Source of the DNA: SAR116 cluster alpha proteobacterium HIMB100
GTDB lineage: Bacteria; Pseudomonadota; Alphaproteobacteria; Puniceispirillales; Puniceispirillaceae
Direction of reading: 5' to 3'
Assembly (NCBI GenBank): GCA_000238815.2
Contig: AFXB01000010.1
Coordinates: 310,001 to 374,000 of the forward strand
DNA: 64,000 bases
Shown here: one piece after another, positions 61,303 through 64,000 of the stretch
How the letters are laid out: every line of letters begins with the position of its first letter
Numbering within the stretch: the stretch's first letter is position 1
Made by a program: the position numbers and the translations under genes
The notes under the pieces: model-generated
Databases searched by the model: none
Seen by the model: only the letters and a program-made list of their open reading frames with translations
What the model was told of the DNA's origin: nothing

Positions 61303-61742
61303 TTGTATCTTCTACACCAGAATGCACGCTCACCATGCTGCCATCACCGGATTAAATCATAGACGAAAAGAGCCGCAGTTTCCACATGGATGAAACTACG
61401 GCAAGGAAGGGAGGCTAACTACTTACGCAATGATCAACACCATAATGATCGGTCATGCCGCGGTGCAAATTCATAGCTCACAAGCTGTTGGCCTGTCTTT
61501 GGCATAAACTATGCACATGTTAATCTGCATCGCTGCCTCTGCAGGATACAACTATATAAGGTATGAATCAAATGAATTATCTCTATATATTGTATGCTGG
61601 CTGCCGAATTCAGTTTTTGCTAATCTGGGACGGGGTCCAGTCGTTTTCCTTTGGGAAGGGGTGGCGCTTGAAACCCTGCTCACAGGCAGATGGTTTTTGG
61701 AAAAAATTTAACGGTTTAAGAGTCCCGTCACAGGAAGTCCGT
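61303..61742. other. Gene-poor stretch before the Sel1 gene
   Basis: A 440-base gap with no convincing gene. A 66-codon open frame at 61511-61711 lacks a ribosome site and recognisable features. The left half would hold the RraA gene promoter and the right half the Sel1 promoter, for example the AT-rich TATATAAGG at 61553 and TATATATTG at 61585. No tRNA-like fold or strong terminator was seen. Confidence 0.4.
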
Positions 61743-64000
61743 ATGTTATTCAAGCTGAAATTTATTCTCCCTTTGTTCTTCACGCTGTTGTTCAGTGGCG
61801 CGCAGGCACAGACCTTTCAGGAAGGCAAAGATGCCGCTCAGCGCGGTGATTTTGAGCAAGCCTATGATATCTGGCTGAAGCTGAGCCGGCGCGGTGATGT
61901 GTCAGCGCAGACCAGCCTGGCTTTTCTGTTCAAAAATGGTCAGGGGGTTGAGCGTGATCTGGACAAAGCGGTGATCTGGTTTACCCAAGCTGCTGAGAGA
62001 GGCGATGCCACAGCGCAGAATATGCTGGGGCTGTTTTATTACAGTGGCCAGGGGGTTAAGCAAAATTTCACAACAGCGGCCAAATATTATCAGATGGCAG
62101 CTGAACAAGGAGACCGTGACAGCCAATATATGCTGGCGTCTTTATATCGGCGTGGTGCAGGCGTGGATCAGGATATGCAGATGGCTGCACGTTGGTTCAC
62201 GGCAGCAGCTGAGCAGGGCGACCGCGCCTCTCAGGCGAATCTGGCAGGGCTGTATGAAAATGGATATGGCGTTATTCAGGATTACGCTGCCGCAGCCAAA
62301 TGGTATGAGGAAGCTGCAAAAAAGGGCGACATGGATTCCCAGTTTGGACTGGCCCGTCTGTATCAGGCTGGCTTGGGCGTGGCCCAGGACTTCACAATAG
62401 CAATCCAGCTTTACCAACAAGCAGCCGACAAAGGCCATATCGGCGCACACTACCAAATTGCACTGATGTACAGCAAAGGTGAAGGTGTTGAGCGTGATCT
62501 GCAACAAGCAGAAGCCTGGCATAAAATGGCTGCAGATATGGGCGATGAAGATGCGCAGTTTGATATTGCCCAGCGCTATAAGAATGGTGATGGCCTGCGA
62601 ATGGATTTTGAACAGGCAGCCTTCTGGTTCGAAAAATCAGCAAAAGGCGGCAATATTGCTGCGATGGCGGCCCTTGCGTCAGCCTATGATGACGGTATTG
62701 GCCTTGGTAAAGATGATGAAGCGGCCAGCCTTTGGTATGAAAGAGCTGCCTTAGAGGGGGACACAGAGTCCCAATTCATTATCGCTACCCGCTATGAAGC
62801 AGGAATTGGTATCCTGCGCAATCCAGGAAAGGCGGTCCAATTTTACACGCTTGCTGCCGAAAAATCACATATTGAAGCCAGCTACCGTCTGGCCAGATTA
62901 TATGATCAGGGGATCGGCACAGATGAAAATCCAGCAGAAGCTGCGAAATGGTATCTGCGCGCAGCGTCTTCTGGTCACGGCCCTGCTCAGGCAATGATGG
63001 GCCGTCTGTATATGCTGGGCAGAGGCGTAGATAAAGACATCATTCAGGCGCGTGAATTTTTAGCCATCGCTGCCGAGAAAGGTGATGATGTCTCGCAATA
63101 TCTGTTAGCAGAATTTTACGATATCGGCGAAGGCCTGCTGGAAGATGACACGCTGGCTGCGAAATTTTATAAGCTGAGCGCAGATCAGGGCTATGCACCG
63201 GCCCAGTATAAACTTGGCCAAATTTACGCAGCAGGGCGCGGCCTAAAGCAGGATGATGAGCTGGCTTTAAGCTATTTCCGTCTGGCTGCAGAACAGGGAC
63301 TGGCAGCAGCGCAAACAAAACTGGCACAGATTTATGAAGCTGGAAACGGGGTAAAGGTAAATCTGAAAACCGCGGCTAGCTGGTATGTGAAAGCTGCTGA
63401 GCAAGGTGCGATGAATGCGCAGATCTGGCTGGGATTTGCCCATAAAACCGGCACCGGCGTAGCAAAAGACAGCCGCCTGTCAGCTGACTGGTTCTTGCTC
63501 GCCGCCAATCAGGGTGACGCTGTTGCCCAGTTTGAGACAGGTACAGCCTATGAAAGCGGAACAGGACTGAAAGAAGATATAGCCGAGGCTATGTTCTGGT
63601 TTGAGCAGGCCGCTCAGCAAAATCATATTGAATCTCAATATCGGGTTGGTATGGGTTACCTGCAGGGGAACGGGGTTACAGCAGATGATATGGCCAGCTT
63701 CAATTGGCTCAAGCTGGCTGCTGACCAGGACCATAAACAGGCTGCCCGCCATTTAGGCGATTTGCTTCGCACAGGCAGAGGAACCGAGATCAATATTGCT
63801 GATGCAGTGTTCTATTACCGCCGGGCAGCTGATGCAAACATCATGGAAGCACAGTATCAACTGGCCATGATTTTGGGAGGGCCCGGCGCGTCTGAGGCAG
63901 ATATTTCCGAGGCGATTGTGCTGTATGACAAAGCTGCCCAACAAGGTGACAGCCGGTCGCAGTTGATTTTGGGCATTTATTTTGATGAAGGCAGCGTTGT
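61743..64000 (+). CDS. Secreted giant Sel1-repeat protein (3' end beyond window)
   Basis: At least 752 codons run to the window edge without a stop. A signal peptide (MLFKLKFILPLFFTLLFSGA, cleavage after AQA) is followed by about 19 or 20 tandem Sel1 repeats of 36 residues, each with a pattern like AEQGDxxAQYxLGxxYxxGxGVxxDxxxAAxWYxxAA. The array forms an extended helical solenoid, probably in the periplasm, for protein-protein contacts. AGGAAG six bases upstream fixes the ATG at 61743. The gene is longer than most Sel1 proteins. A smaller Sel1-like protein is in the flagellar block at 3345. Confidence 0.85.
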   Translation, partial: MLFKLKFILPLFFTLLFSGAQAQTFQEGKDAAQRGDFEQAYDIWLKLSRRGDVSAQTSLAFLFKNGQGVERDLDKAVIWFTQAAERGDATAQNMLGLFYYSGQGVKQNFTTAAKYYQMAAEQGDRDSQYMLASLYRRGAGVDQDMQMAARWFTAAAEQGDRASQANLAGLYENGYGVIQDYAAAAKWYEEAAKKGDMDSQFGLARLYQAGLGVAQDFTIAIQLYQQAADKGHIGAHYQIALMYSKGEGVERDLQQAEAWHKMAADMGDEDAQFDIAQRYKNGDGLRMDFEQAAFWFEKSAKGGNIAAMAALASAYDDGIGLGKDDEAASLWYERAALEGDTESQFIIATRYEAGIGILRNPGKAVQFYTLAAEKSHIEASYRLARLYDQGIGTDENPAEAAKWYLRAASSGHGPAQAMMGRLYMLGRGVDKDIIQAREFLAIAAEKGDDVSQYLLAEFYDIGEGLLEDDTLAAKFYKLSADQGYAPAQYKLGQIYAAGRGLKQDDELALSYFRLAAEQGLAAAQTKLAQIYEAGNGVKVNLKTAASWYVKAAEQGAMNAQIWLGFAHKTGTGVAKDSRLSADWFLLAANQGDAVAQFETGTAYESGTGLKEDIAEAMFWFEQAAQQNHIESQYRVGMGYLQGNGVTADDMASFNWLKLAADQDHKQAARHLGDLLRTGRGTEINIADAVFYYRRAADANIMEAQYQLAMILGGPGASEADISEAIVLYDKAAQQGDSRSQLILGIYFDEGSV

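Noticed and set aside
61511-61711. 66-codon open frame before the Sel1 gene
   Set aside because: There is no ribosome site, no recognisable features, and it lies in what looks like promoter sequence.
1-64000. CRISPR arrays, insertion sequences, prophage, tRNA or rRNA
   Set aside because: No regular direct repeats with spacers, no transposase or phage gene and no cloverleaf-like sequences were seen on reading both strands. A dedicated tool could still find a divergent tRNA.

Overview
The window looks like chromosomal DNA of a marine-type alphaproteobacterium. This is inferred from gene content: an alphaproteobacterial flagellar locus, an ScfR-type regulator divergent from isocitrate lyase, ArsJ with its partner GAPDH, TupABC and PxpABC. 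A SAR116-like lineage is a reasonable guess but is not proven here. GC content is moderate and genes are tightly packed, with many 4-15 bp overlaps. No tRNA, rRNA, CRISPR array, insertion sequence or prophage is visible.

Layout. (1) 1-6.6 kb is a flagellar block: FlhG-type ATPase, sigma-28 FliA, a FlgF/FlgG-family rod/hook protein, FliL, and several unassigned small or membrane proteins. One protein has a nitrile-hydratase-leader-like domain and one is a 58-aa coiled coil. (2) 6.7-9.6 kb holds a voltage-gated K+ channel, GloB and a HAD hydrolase. (3) 9.7-24 kb is a cell-wall salvage region: an amidase-SH3-NlpC/P60 fusion, AmpG, a YkuD L,D-transpeptidase, MurQ, AnmK, a PIG-L deacetylase, a GH84 N-acetylglucosaminidase, an M19 dipeptidase and 5-oxoprolinase PxpA/B/C. 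It is interrupted by an arsenate-detoxification pair (arsJ, broken by a stop codon and a frameshift, plus its GAPDH) and an RTX protein whose frame breaks at a T8 tract. (4) 24-33.3 kb is catabolic: GMC oxidoreductase, haloacetate-dehalogenase-like hydrolase, gamma-glutamyltransferase, nitronate monooxygenase, acyl-CoA synthetase, RraA-family protein and a SABATH-type methyltransferase.

(5) 33.3-41.1 kb holds two extraordinary flagellin genes, convergent and 5 bp apart. One is a giant flagellin of about 1314 aa whose middle is filled with flagellin-IN-like and cadherin-like repeats. The other is a 983-aa protein with a serralysin-type zinc protease and RTX repeats placed between a divergent N-terminal flagellin-like helix region and a clear C-terminal flagellin domain. 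Both have sigma-28-like promoters. This is the best candidate for an undescribed system: a flagellar filament carrying a metzincin protease.

(6) 41-52 kb holds an ABC-F ATPase, a stand-alone cupin, the TupBCA tungstate importer with its likely regulator, an oxidoreductase, small membrane proteins and lipoproteins, a HAD dehalogenase-family protein, a thioredoxin-like protein, a histidine phosphatase, an aquaporin and a VOC protein. (7) 52.1-52.5 kb is a gene-free stretch that looks like a small RNA with an unpaired anti-Shine-Dalgarno motif and a strong terminator. (8) 52.5-61.3 kb is two- and three-carbon metabolism: ScfR-type regulator, isocitrate lyase, malonyl-CoA decarboxylase, SDR, ketopantoate-reductase family, oxalate-CoA-ligase-like enzyme and a second RraA-family protein. 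(9) From 61.7 kb to the window end is a very long secreted Sel1-repeat protein, cut by the window edge.
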